Positions 55,519 to 64,000 of a stretch of DNA of 64,000 nt are shown in pieces. Both the position numbers and the translations under genes were made by a program. Origin of the DNA: Athripsodes cinereus (Eukaryota; Arthropoda; Insecta; Trichoptera; Leptoceridae). Under the pieces are notes generated by a model, which made no database searches, was not told the DNA's origin, and saw nothing but the letters and a program-made list of their open reading frames with translations. The stretch lies in contig OX388314.1 in NCBI GenBank assembly GCA_947579605.1, positions 372,001 to 436,000 on the forward strand, given 5' to 3'. Position 1 is the first letter of the stretch; each line of letters begins with the position of its first letter.

Positions 55519-55724
55519 TTTAAAATGAAACACAATATATAGTTATTCCACTATTGACTTTATTAATTTTTGCGAGCCGGCTTTCAAGAGCTTCCGCTCT
55601 CATCGTCAGGCAAATGTAAAGTCTTTTCTTTTGCCTAACGATGAGAGCGGAAGCTCTTGAAAGCCGGCTCGCAAAAATTAATAAAGTCAATAGTGGAATA
55701 ACTATATATTGCGTTTCATTTAAA
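55519..55724. mobile_element. 206-bp near-perfect palindrome carrying paired hammerhead-like motifs (family 1)
   Basis: Arms 55519-55613 and 55630-55724 are almost exact inverses around a 16-base spacer. Each arm contains, read outward from the centre, CT(G/A)ACGA, T, GAGAGC-GGAA-GCTCTT, GAAA, GCCGGCTC and GCAAAAATTAATAAAGTC. The region just beyond the right arm (GGACTTCCACCAAGAACCGT) is the inverse of the head block at 9405 and 19120. The open 76-codon frame through the palindrome is not a gene. Confidence 0.8.
55556..55623 (-). ncRNA. Candidate type I hammerhead ribozyme
   Basis: Minus-strand order: stem I 5' strand GACTTTACATTTGC; core CTGACGA (plus 55603-55609); one T; stem II GAGAGC-GGAA-GCTCTT with a GNRA loop; GAAA; stem III AGCCGGCT, which is self-complementary without a loop; C; then stem I 3' strand GCAAAAATTAATAAAGTC. 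Stem I pairs as GACTTTA/TAAAGTC and TTTGC/GCAAA around an internal loop. Cleavage would fall between plus positions 55574 and 55573. The single T between core and stem II departs from the canonical form but recurs in every family-1 and family-2 copy. The loop-less stem III would favour a dimer. Activity is inferred, not shown. Confidence 0.6.
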
Positions 55725-55857
55725 AAAATATTAATATGGACTTCCACCAAGAACCGTCGGTCGATAAATTAAACTTTATTAAATATGAACAGTAAAATAT
55801 TTTATATCTTTCTAATGTTTTTCGTACTCTTTTTAATGGTAAAACCTAAGACAAAAA

Positions 55858-56010
55858 ATTAAGACATTTTACATCTAAAATTCTGCGATAAGGTTTGCCA
55901 CCCATCCTGAATACCTTGATTTTATATTGGCACAGAGAGGACAGCTTGCATGTTTATTATATACAGCTGATCTGCTGGTTACCCCACTTGTGGGATATGC
56001 CGTGATGGTA
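55858..56010 (+). repeat. SINE-A, 3' two thirds
   Basis: AAGACATTTTACATCTAAAA, GATAAGGTTTGCCACCCATC, GAGGACAGCTTGCATGTTTA and ACCCCACTTGTGGGATATGC..CGTGATGGTATA. Confidence 0.88.
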
Positions 56011-56014
56011 TATT

Positions 56015-56755
56015 AGTAGTTATTATATAGTGCTTAAACCATATTTTCAAAGCGACGAAATGAGGGAGTTTTTTTATGCACGACTAGTATAATATTATAT
56101 ATCTCTCTATCAATTTATGGGTTGCACGGTATATTGGTCGCTTGGAACAGCGAGCGCCGATTGCCAACTAGACCGCGAATAGAAAAGTACGATTATGTTT
56201 ATTCCCTAAACATGTTTACGACGATTCTATGGTGAGTTCTGTTCAGCATCATGTTGTCACGGTAATTATACCTGACAATATTAGTTGGTGGAGGCAGTCA
56301 GGCATATAGGATGAAACCTACCTACTCTAAATAGAACCGAGAATGATAATAAAAAATATATTCCTAATAGAATGATTCCATTTGAACGGAAGGGTTTTCT
56401 TTATAAGACTGAGGGGTGCAAAAGCAAAACCAATATAATGAGGCTTGTTATAGTCAAATTATATGTATCAATAAATTCTAAGAATTGCTAGTGAGTTCGT
56501 ATAATTGAATCAATTTATTATTAAACACTCTTTAGAATTATAATAATGTTTTATATCGAAAATGCAAAATTCATAGAGGAATTCATATGAGTAGGTATAA
56601 TATATTTCGTTGTGAGGTGAAGGGTGTGTAGGTACTTTCTACTCTATAGCCAGGTTTGATATTGATGTTAGTCTTACCTTCAGAAATGAATTAATATTCT
56701 TCAATATTTAATGTGACATAGAGCGCTCTATTACAGATTTAAAGGTTGATTTCTC
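56015..56755. other. No recognisable feature
   Basis: AT-rich; nothing recognised. Confidence 0.5.
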
Positions 56756-56762
56756 TTTAGTA

Positions 56763-56800
56763 GTTTGAAAAAGACATAACATGCCGAAACCTGGTCACTG
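56763..56800 (+). ncRNA. Possible third hammerhead-like motif (degenerate)
   Basis: TTTGAAA, AAGACAT-AAC-ATGCC, GAAA, CCTGGTC keeps the order core, stem II, GAAA, short self-complementary stem III, TC. The CTGANGA core is strongly mutated. Confidence 0.25.
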
Positions 56801-56964
56801 AATTAAAGTACACAGACTTAAGATATCAAATATTCATCTCACAGTAGGTGATCAGAAACTTAATGCACCGCTTAAGGCCGCACGGTGCCGGCGACCTGTC
56901 CACGCAACCACGGCCCCTCCAAAAGTACACAGTATAACTCTACAAAGTTTTTGTTTTACATACA

Positions 56965-57080
56965 TACATTTTCTTTCCCTTGTCCTAGTTGGGTCGGGGG
57001 CCCATTGCGCCTAGGTACCTCCTCCAGAGATCCCTGTCCACCGCTGCTTCCAGGACCTCTAGCCACTCCAAACCAAGTTT
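56965..57080 (-). pseudogene. LINE polyprotein C-terminal fragment (inverse of 33705-33830)
   Basis: CTTGTCCTAGTTGGGTCGGG, GCCCATTGCGCCTAGGTACC, GATCCCTGTCCACCGCTGCT and GCCACTCCAAACC are the inverse of the 33710-33810 block. Confidence 0.55.
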
Positions 57081-57138
57081 TTTGTTTTATTTACATTAAA
57101 TTATGGAGTTCTACAAAATAAGCAGTTATAAAATTGAA

Positions 57139-57192
57139 TTACAGAGGAGAGTTGGAGACCTTTTCTTTATAGGGAAATCCATGGGGAACTGT
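57139..57192 (-). repeat. SINE-A head fragment (diverged)
   Basis: AGAGGAGAGTTGGAGACC, TTCTTTATAGGG and CCATGG align with the family head in minus orientation. Confidence 0.45.
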
Positions 57193-57194
57193 TG

Positions 57195-57900
57195 GAGATT
57201 CTAATACTGTAATTAATAGCATTGACATTTATGTAGAAAATAGATGAAAAGGGTTAAAATAACAAACATATACATGAAGGATGTTGTAATGTGTTGATGA
57301 GAAATCGTATTCCCTCAGGACTATTTCTAAATATACCAGCATTAAGTACATATGTACACAATCAATGAATTTTCGCTGATTTCTAGAAACACCAAATCCT
57401 TTCCGTTCTAGATGAAAAGAGACGGATAATACAAGATAAGACAATAATTGTACTAAGAAGGCATTAGAGTGTAATTAGATCGGACATTTATTGTAAAGAA
57501 AACAATAAGACTTAAACGGAATCTTTGTTTTATCTCAGAAACTGTATACTACAAGTACTACAACATACGTTAGTATTATATTATATGTTTAATGTATCTT
57601 ACAACGGAAAATTCAGAAATAAGAGATACAATTTAATAACTTTCGATTTGAACAGCATCTGGGGGAATTTTTTTTTAAATATTTTAATATAAATTCAAAG
57701 TATCTTTATATGCAGCTGACAAGACATTTTGTTAATAGGATACTAGACTTCAGTTATTTCAAAATACAGCTCGTACGAGTCTCTTATTGGGCAACCTAAG
57801 GAGACATGGTCCAGGGATTTTATTTCAAGCTCGAATTCGCAAAGTGGGGCGAGACCATATTTATTTCAAAAAGATGGCAATCCAGCGTGTAAAAATTAAA
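57195..57900. other. No recognisable feature
   Basis: AT-rich; nothing recognised. Confidence 0.5.
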
Positions 57901-57904
57901 TTAT

Positions 57905-58030
57905 AATAATAATAAACTTTACTGCACAATAAAGTGCATGCATAATTACAAAATTATAAAATAATGTTAAGCAAATAAATTATGTAATGCAGAAGCGATA
58001 TGGTCCAACTAACCCATATTTTATACGGTA
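57905..58030 (-). pseudogene. CR1-like LINE 3' end (diverged)
   Basis: An AATAATAATAAACTTTACTG start, GTAATGCAGAAGCGATATGG and TCCAACTAACCCATATTTTA match 11825-11990. Confidence 0.55.
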
Positions 58031-58034
58031 TAAA

Positions 58035-58890
58035 AGAAAAAAGAAAGTTAAAATCTGAAAAAGTCTACTTACTCCTATCGTTGCAAATACTTTTCATTTC
58101 CGTTATTGTCATACAATTCTTCAGGCATGCTCTCTTATTCAATGCGCTCAACACGAGTCCGTCTTGCAGGTTCTAGTTTTTGCGAATTTGCTATTTAATC
58201 CTCGGATGGGCACGTTTCTGAGCACCATTCCTTTCGGCTTTTTTTTTCGTCATTCTGCCCTTGCAGTTGTAATATGTTAAGAAACCATTCACTGTAGATT
58301 TTTTTGCTAATGATTCAAAGTTTTGAAGACTTAGCAAGAATTATTAAAAATTGCTATTTCATAAAGATCTTGGTTTGTGAAAAAAAATCTTGATTTCATA
58401 CATAAATTAACTTGTCTGTATTTATTAAATAAAACCCAGTAACAAATGTATGAATGAAAATATTATATGAATTTAAGTTTCTACTCAATTTATTTTACAA
58501 TAAAAAAAAACTGTCAACTAAAAATAAATTGATTTAACAAGCTAAGGTTAGAATAAAAAAATAGAACATGGTGTTACAAAACGGCTGCGTAAAGTTAACA
58601 ATCCTGTATTAATAATATGAAAGCACAAAGCAGTAGATATTTAGAAGCATACACTGAGGATAGCAATCATACCTACTACATATTATGTATATAACACTTA
58701 GTATGGGTATCATCTCTAGAAGGTAGGTAAGTAGGTTCCACAGAAGTATCTAATGCAAAGTGAAATGGAGACAAGATCACTGTAAATATGGAAGTAGGTA
58801 AACAACATGAGCAGCATTCATGCCACTTACTTACCCATATTGCTACCAGGCACCGCGAATAAAATACCAACTCGAGTTTCTCGGAACGTA
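58035..58890. other. No recognisable feature
   Basis: AT-rich; nothing recognised. Confidence 0.5.
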
Positions 58891-58893
58891 TGG

Positions 58894-59327
58894 GGTGTTC
58901 ACATTTGGCGAATATCGCCAGGCAAATTTCGCTTCCATAGAAAACGAAATTCGCCGGAAGCCCATTGATCGTCGATGGTTGACTGGAAGATGTTGCTCTG
59001 CAACAAGTCCGCCATTTGACAGAGCACTGTTTTCTATTTATTATGTGTTTCTTGTACAAACTTTGTATTATGTTCTGTCAATTAAGCTTTATTATTATTA
59101 TTATCGTCACACCTGTTCACACAGTCCACCGATATAGATACGATCTGTCAGATATTTACGCATGCGCGAATCGTTCAACCAGAGAAAAAAGTTGAAAGGT
59201 GGTCAACTTGAGACGATATTGTTTTTACTAGTTTTTATCGTTTCAGACTAGCTGTCATTTTGTTCACACGGTTCAAATGGCTGACAATATTTTGGTGTCC
59301 TGGCAATATTCGCCAAACTCGAACACC
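58894..59327. mobile_element. MITE with GGTGTTC terminal inverted repeats
   Basis: Left GGTGTTCACATTTGGCGAAT plus ATCGCCAGG; right CCTGGCAATATTCGCCAAAC plus TCGAACACC. It is about 434 bp. Subterminal sequences differ between ends and no transposase frame is visible. The minus-strand 127-codon frame across its left end has no motif. The superfamily is uncertain (Harbinger-like ends are possible). Confidence 0.75.
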
Positions 59328-59329
59328 AC

Positions 59330-59640
59330 ATTATGTACACCTACATAGACACAACACAGTTATGCAAGCAGTCTATTGCAAATAATATTAACTGTGATTG
59401 AGGTTTTGACTCTAATACTACTAGTTACTACATGTTACTACAAATGTTACTACATATTTGAATATATTTAGTTGAATTCTATGTATCTCATGAATAACCA
59501 CAAATAACATTTCCGATGATTATAATGTTTCAGAATGGAATGGGACTTCCACTCTTTTCAACAAAAGTTTATTGTTTGCAGAAAACAATGAAGATATTTC
59601 ATTTGTTGTATAAAAAAAATTATAATCAGTGGTTCAGTAA
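59330..59640. other. No recognisable feature
   Basis: AT-rich; nothing recognised. Confidence 0.5.
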
Positions 59641-59642
59641 TG

Positions 59643-59860
59643 CTCCGTGAAGCATCCGGCAAACAAATGATCTCCAACTCTTTTCTGTAAGTTGAGTGTC
59701 GTAAAAATAAAGATATTTTACATCTTAAATTCTACGATGAGGTTTGCCACCCATCTCAAATGCGTTTATTTTTTTTTGGCATGGAGAGGACAACTTGCAT
59801 ATTTATTTTATTCAGCTGGTCTGCTGGCTACCTCACTTGTGAGATATGCCGTGATGGGAT
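59643..59860 (+). repeat. SINE-A, nearly full length
   Basis: Head CTCCGTGAAGCATCCGGCAA, ACTCTTTTCTGTAAGTTGAG, GATGAGGTTTGCCACCCATC, GGAGAGGACAACTTGCATAT and CCTCACTTGTGAGATATGCC..GTGATGG. Confidence 0.88.
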
Positions 59861-59864
59861 AATA

Positions 59865-60545
59865 TTTTTTTTTAAATATTATTTGTAAATTCATTAAAAT
59901 GCAGCAATTTTAAAATATTCAATTCAGGTAATAAGTGAAAGCATGTAATAGCTCATTGTAAATAGGAAAGAAAAACAATATGATGAAATGAAATGTACTC
60001 CACATTCAAATATTGTATTAGATACTTAGTTCATCTTACCACTTAAGATTCTCAACGATTTGTGGATGGATCTTTTGAGGGGTGTCTCAACGAAGCGGAA
60101 TATTATTGTCAACAAAAAGAAAAATCAAAAATATACTCCCTGGTCTGGTACGAGTAATAAAAAGTAGGCGTGATGGGATTAGCAAAATATTGAAAATATA
60201 TATATAAAGTAGAGAAGGAAGGAAGAGAGGATAGGAGAGTAGCGAAGATAATATCTTTAAAGTACTATCTTTAAGAAATATCTGAGTACCAAGTACTTTA
60301 CGAAGAAAAAAAATAACGAAAGAAGATGCGAATATTTAGAAAATATTTATGTTGAAGAAAAGAAACTTGTAAAAAGGAAAAATTTAAATAACTGTCTTAC
60401 TTTGAGAATAAAAAATATTTTGGGAGATATTTAAAGCCTTGTTTGTACATATTATTCAAAATTTTCTGTTGATTTTTTTAGTCGATTTCCAATTTTTTAA
60501 ACTGATTAAGTATTTTATTGGCAATGCGTATTCAATACTACATAA
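59865..60545. other. No recognisable feature
   Basis: A/G-rich stretches around 60200-60380; no frame or element recognised. Confidence 0.45.
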
Positions 60546-60559
60546 TATTCATAGGTTTA

Positions 60560-60790
60560 TTTGATGGCAGTCTTGTACTATGTGTCTCACCGTCTGCACA
60601 TCTCCACATTCACAATCAGGGGAATCTCTTTTTCCCCATCTCCAGAACAAGTAGTTACAGCATCCATGTTCTGTCTTCACTCTAGTTTGCTGTACCCAAA
60701 CCTTTCTCGGCAGATAAAAACCAGGTACTTGGATTGTGAGGTCCACTACCAGGTGTTTGTTTGTAGTGTTCCCTGTGATCCATCTATCCA
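60560..60790 (-). pseudogene. LINE C-terminal fragment with CCHC-like/RNase-H-end motif
   Basis: The minus-strand frame contains VPGFYLPRKVWVQQTRVKTE, then HGCCNYLFWRWGKRDSPDCE, CGDVQTVRHIVQDC. The PGFxLPRKxW..TRxxTxxGxC..W and SPxCxCG..QTxxHIVxxC pattern ends many insect non-LTR polyproteins after RNase H. Upstream residues of the same frame are not recognisable, so it is a truncated piece. Confidence 0.75.
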
Positions 60791-60891
60791 GTGTTCCCTG
60801 TGATCTATAAAATAAAGTAAAGAAAGCAAGTGTCATAATATTGTCCTGTACCCGCAATTGCAGAGTTTTATTTTAATAAAATACGTATCTG

Positions 60892-61041
60892 TTTTTTTTT
60901 ATGAACACAAATAAAACCTTATTTACCTTTTACACAAAGCTAAAAGCTTGTGTCATGAAAGGGGAGTTTGCTGGCACCTGAGATCGAACTACGCACCTCC
61001 TGTGCACAAGGCTGAGACTCTACCTCTAGGCTACTTAGAAC
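60892..61041 (-). repeat. SINE-B, tRNA-derived
   Basis: Minus orientation: head GTTCTAAGTAGCCTAGAGGT, B-box region AGTTCGATCTCAGG, body GCCAGCAAACTCCCC, TTTCATGACACAAGCTTTTA and an A tract. Confidence 0.82.
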
Positions 61042-61044
61042 CCC

Positions 61045-61350
61045 AAAACTGTTTATTCGTTACTTTTGTCAAATCTTGTTTATTACTCAACACTAGCTGT
61101 TTTTATATCCTTCCACTAAAATTAATTTGAAGGTTTGTGATTTTCAACAAATAATGTAGGCACTTCTTTTTATTATCTTTTTGTAAAAGATTGATTTATA
61201 CACGTTTAGAAGTACAAATTTCATGAAAATGTTCAAATCAAAGGAACTAAGCCTTAGTTTTTTTTTACAGAGACACGAAGGCTTGAATTTTTATTATTTC
61301 TGCCTTATATAATTCAGATGTAGCGCCAGAAGAGAAACACTTTTTTATGT
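61045..61350. other. No recognisable feature
   Basis: AT-rich; nothing recognised. Confidence 0.5.
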
Positions 61351-61354
61351 AATA

Positions 61355-61689
61355 CTAGCTGACCCGGCAAACGTTGTTATGCCATATACATTATTTATAG
61401 ATTACTAATATCGCTATTTAAAAATAGTATTTGAAGGTAGAAGGGTGAAAGTTTAGGGCTGTATGTATTTTTTAATGCCTCACCACAAAAAATAAAAAAA
61501 AAAAAGTATTGTTAAAAAATTAAAATAAATTCGGAGTGGACCACCCTTAACTTTTAGGGGTATGTAAAATAGACTTTGGCCGATTCTCAGATCAATCCGA
61601 TAAGCACAAAAAATTTCATCAAAATCGGTCCAGCTGTTTCGGAGGAGTATGATAACAAACACCGTGACACGAGAATTTTATATATTAGA
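61355..61689 (-). mobile_element. Non-autonomous Helitron-like element
   Basis: On the minus strand it starts TCTAATATATAAAATTCTCG after an A and ends GCCGGGTCAGCTAG before a T. Inside are GTTTGTTATCATACTCCTCC, GAAACAGCTGGACCGATTTT and a short GGCA..TGCC hairpin before CTAG. These words are characteristic of widespread insect Helitrons. It is 335 bp with no Rep/helicase. Confidence 0.85.
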
Positions 61690-61694
61690 TATGA

Positions 61695-62265
61695 AAAAGT
61701 ACTCGAAATACTAGTATCACATATTTCATATAATTTTTGATGTAAATTTTGTGGAACAACAACGTGGTACGAATATACAGGACCTTTTAAATGAAAACTA
61801 AGCAAATCAATAAAGTTTTATCTCTCTTACTAAATACACTGTATGTATGTTAGTTGGTTGCTATAGTACTCATAGTAAGCTTGTAACTAACTGCCTGCTG
61901 TCTCTGAGTACTGAGTATGCTGTAAGGTATAGGAACTGTATAGATAGTATGAGGTCTAGTATAGAAGGTATAGGGATTGTAATGGTCTGTACGTGCCGCT
62001 ACAGCTGTATGGGCCCATAATGTCCCTGGAAACACTAAAAATAGGTAATGTCACACAATTTACAAGTCGTTATAAAGATATTGCAAAGTAAACCATATAA
62101 ATATTGACATTATTTCCATGTTTTTGTAAAATTACAATTGAATAAAAAACAATGTTTACTTTTAAATTTAGATGTTTTTGACTGAAGGAAGTGTTGGTTG
62201 TCTGTTGGAAGTCCATTTCAAAGTGGATTGAGAATAAAACAATATTTAGTAAGGTAACTTCCAAG
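61695..62265. other. No recognisable feature
   Basis: AT-rich; nothing recognised. Confidence 0.5.
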
Positions 62266-62287
62266 TGACTTTATTATTTACGCTTAC

Positions 62288-62375
62288 TATTATTCGGAGA
62301 CTCTCGACTCCATCTTGATCGTTTAGTTTAAACTTTTCTTCTAATCACCTGAAGATAAAGTCGAGAATGTTTACT
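62288..62375. ncRNA. Possible inverted pair of degenerate hammerhead-like motifs
   Basis: The minus strand at 62318-62290 reads CAAGA, T, GGAGTCGAGAGTCTCC, GAA. The plus strand at 62352-62372 reads CTGAAGA, T, AAAGTCGAGAAT. The layout recalls the paired motifs at 19190 and 55519, but the cores are poor. Confidence 0.2.
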
Positions 62376-62599
62376 TTTTCTCTTTCAATAATGCTAGATA
62401 GGGCTTTTTGGGAAGACATCTATCATCAATGAGTTTTTATAAGAAACAATTTCACAAAGTTCTTCCAAATTTATCGCAATAATTAATATTTTTATGTATA
62501 TTTTTAAGAAGTCTAACGAATTTTTTTATTGTCGCTCTTTATATAGGTACCTAATGACTTTTAATATTTTGATAACCTATTTGATTTTTTTTTAATAGT

Positions 62600-62704
62600 A
62601 CTATCTCGTCATGCCAACAAAAAATTAGGACATTCAAGATGGGCGGCAAACCTCATCGCTGAACTTCAGATGTAAAATATCTTTATTTTTTAACACCTGC
62701 CTAC
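62600..62704 (-). repeat. SINE-A, central part
   Basis: Minus orientation: CATGCCAACAAAAAATTAGG, CATTCAAGATGGGCGGCAAA, CCTCATCGCTGAACTTCAGA and AACACCTGCCT. Confidence 0.82.
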
Positions 62705-62709
62705 ATCTG

Positions 62710-63155
62710 TTTTTAGATAGAAATATATATATAAGCTTACATTAAATTTAACCTTAATAATATACCACTAATCCTTATGCATTTGACTTTCATGTTATGC
62801 CGTGACTTCAGCTTAAAATGAAATACATTATATAATAAATCGGAGACAAAACCGCAACCAGTCGATTATTCCACTTTTCACCCTATTTACCTAAATAGTA
62901 TCCAATATAATATAGGGAAGCTTTAATATCGACACACTTTGTTATTTTATACAGAAATATTGTGTGAAAAGGGAATTATATAAAAATAAACTTTGTTATA
63001 TCGTGATAAAAATATGATGACCAAAGCAAATTCCAATCGTTTAACTATTTTGGGAATCCATAAATACTTGTAGATATCCTCAGCGATGAAAAAAATATAC
63101 CATATATAAAAAAAATGTAGTGGGTGTGATGTCAATATTATAGTTTTATCACAAG
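62710..63155. other. No recognisable feature
   Basis: AT-rich; nothing recognised. Confidence 0.5.
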
Positions 63156-63255
63156 TTAAACAACCCTGGTGATTCACTGTATCGGTGTTTAGGTAGTAGA
63201 ATTCCATATCGAAATAAGTAAAACAAGTGTTTTATTCTACTATTGTTTTATTCTG

Positions 63256-63296
63256 TGAGAGAGACGTCTTTCGTCTTATAAGGACATTGTCAATCT
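63256..63296 (-). ncRNA. Hammerhead-like motif, family 2 (best copy)
   Basis: The minus strand reads TTGACAA, T, GTC-CTTATAA-GAC, GAAA, then the self-complementary stem III AGACGTCT with its first A shared with GAAA, then C and TCTC. The order and the extra T match family 1. C3 and G8 of the core are substituted, so this copy is probably inactive. Confidence 0.4.
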
Positions 63297-63388
63297 GATT
63301 TTAAAAATACAACAATATTCATGTATATAAAAACAATATTCACAATAGCAATGATAAGAGTGTATATTATAATATTATAATATGGTAT

Positions 63389-63447
63389 GTATCAGAAACT
63401 AATTATAAGAAATCACTATGTGATTTCTTATAATTAGTTTCTGATAC
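63389..63447. repeat. Perfect 27-bp-arm palindrome
   Basis: Arms GTATCAGAAACTAATTATAA.. (63389-63415) and its exact inverse (63421-63447) flank CTATG. Confidence 0.95.
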
Positions 63448-63534
63448 AAAACAATTGTAGAATAAAACACTTGTTTTATTTATTTCAGCCCTGGTGATAA
63501 TACACAGAGTGTTGTCACCAGGACTGACCTCCGA

Positions 63535-64000
63535 TAGAAAGGACTCTTGTGGAGCGAAGAAAGCCTCACTCTCCCTCGAGCTCTCCACAGACGCGATACA
63601 TCCTTAGTACTTACTATAACATAGTTGCGTTTTTCCCTTTTTCGCGGCATTAGATCTAATTCTCGCAGAAGTAACTCGTTACATATTCGTTTATAAGATA
63701 AAAGTCTAAAAGTGTGTATTCGAGAGTTTATTATATTCCGGTAGGTAAAGGATAGTCTTATTCTTGTTCTCTACCTATTCTTTCATAGTATCATTCATTG
63801 AACAACAATTCCGCAAGGAATTTTATAGCTTCGTCGGGTGACGAAGAAAAAGGACTCTGTCCTAAGTAGCATTTGGGCATGTCCAACTCGGGCTTGCACC
63901 AATAGTTTACAAAATAAATACCAAAAGGCGGGTTTATGGTGTAGGTATGCAATTTCTTCCAACCATCCTGGAAATAGCAAAAATTCATCATATATATCCA
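63535..64000. other. No recognisable feature
   Basis: Somewhat higher GC than average. Two overlapping minus-strand frames of about 65 codons at 63791-63991 have no recognisable motif. Confidence 0.45.

Larger units (their letters stand above)
63160..63530. mobile_element. Palindrome-ended element with family-2 hammerhead-like motif
   Basis: Left CCCTGGTGATTCACTG..AAAACAAGTGTTTTATTCTA and right AGAATAAAACACTTGTTTTA..TTATCACCAGGGC-type sequence are inverted repeats. Between them are a hammerhead-like motif (63256-63296) and a 59-bp near-perfect palindrome (63389-63447). Left flank TCGGTGTTTAGGTAGTAGAA is shared, inverted, with the element at 18112-18310. Confidence 0.6.

Noticed and set aside
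55520..55750. 76-codon minus-strand frame
   Set aside because: It is a by-product of the long palindrome; both arms translate as mirror-related peptides.
58676..59059. 127-codon minus-strand frame
   Set aside because: It crosses the end of a MITE (58894-59327) and has no recognisable motif.

Overview
This window looks like a block of insect nuclear DNA made almost entirely of transposable-element debris. It is AT-rich, has no operons, and has no open frame above about 300 codons. Insect-type non-LTR retrotransposon ends, Helitrons, hAT elements, MITEs and SINEs recur on both strands. Short tails such as TAGGTACCTA and the kinds of elements present would suit Lepidoptera, or possibly Hemiptera, but I cannot fix the order or species. 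I found no host protein-coding gene that I can defend.

Layout. 1-6.8 kb: the 3' end of a Ty3/gypsy-like pol (integrase with a complete D,D35E triad), a non-coding 3' region, a long LTR of roughly 2.3 kb, and directly against the LTR end a very homogeneous satellite of about 12 x 149 bp. A diverged copy of the LTR lies in opposite orientation at about 39.7-42.0 kb. 6.9-36 kb: a mosaic of SINE and LINE 3' ends, including a LINE split by a TA-flanked MITE (8.8-9.1 kb), two hAT elements with 8-bp target duplications (18.9-19.65 and 27.3-27.6 kb) and a Helitron (34.0-34.6 kb). 36-47 kb: more MITEs, the inverted LTR, a 5' fragment of U2 snRNA and a 3 x 106-bp tandem repeat. 47-55 kb: the densest LINE area, with RTE-like, LINE-2 and LINE-3 C-termini, two near-identical MITE-A copies, and between them a 1.26-kb TIR element carrying repeated subterminal motifs. 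55-64 kb: the hammerhead-like palindromes, a MITE, a second Helitron and further SINEs.

How the parts relate. One SINE family (SINE-A, about 19 copies or fragments here) has a 3' end resembling that of LINE-2, down to the (TATAG)n tail. This is the arrangement expected when a SINE borrows a LINE's reverse transcriptase. A second SINE family (SINE-B) has a tRNA-like head with a B box. The most unusual signal is a set of short dispersed elements carrying hammerhead-ribozyme-like motifs: CTGANGA, one T, stem II, GAAA, a loop-less self-complementary stem III, then TC. At several loci these are arranged as inverted pairs. This resembles the small, dimer-acting hammerhead variants known from Penelope-like retroelements, and it is the part of the window most worth testing.

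Family names (SINE-A, LINE-1 and so on) are local labels used only in this annotation. Everything rests on reading the sequence by eye. Element boundaries are approximate unless a target-site duplication is quoted.
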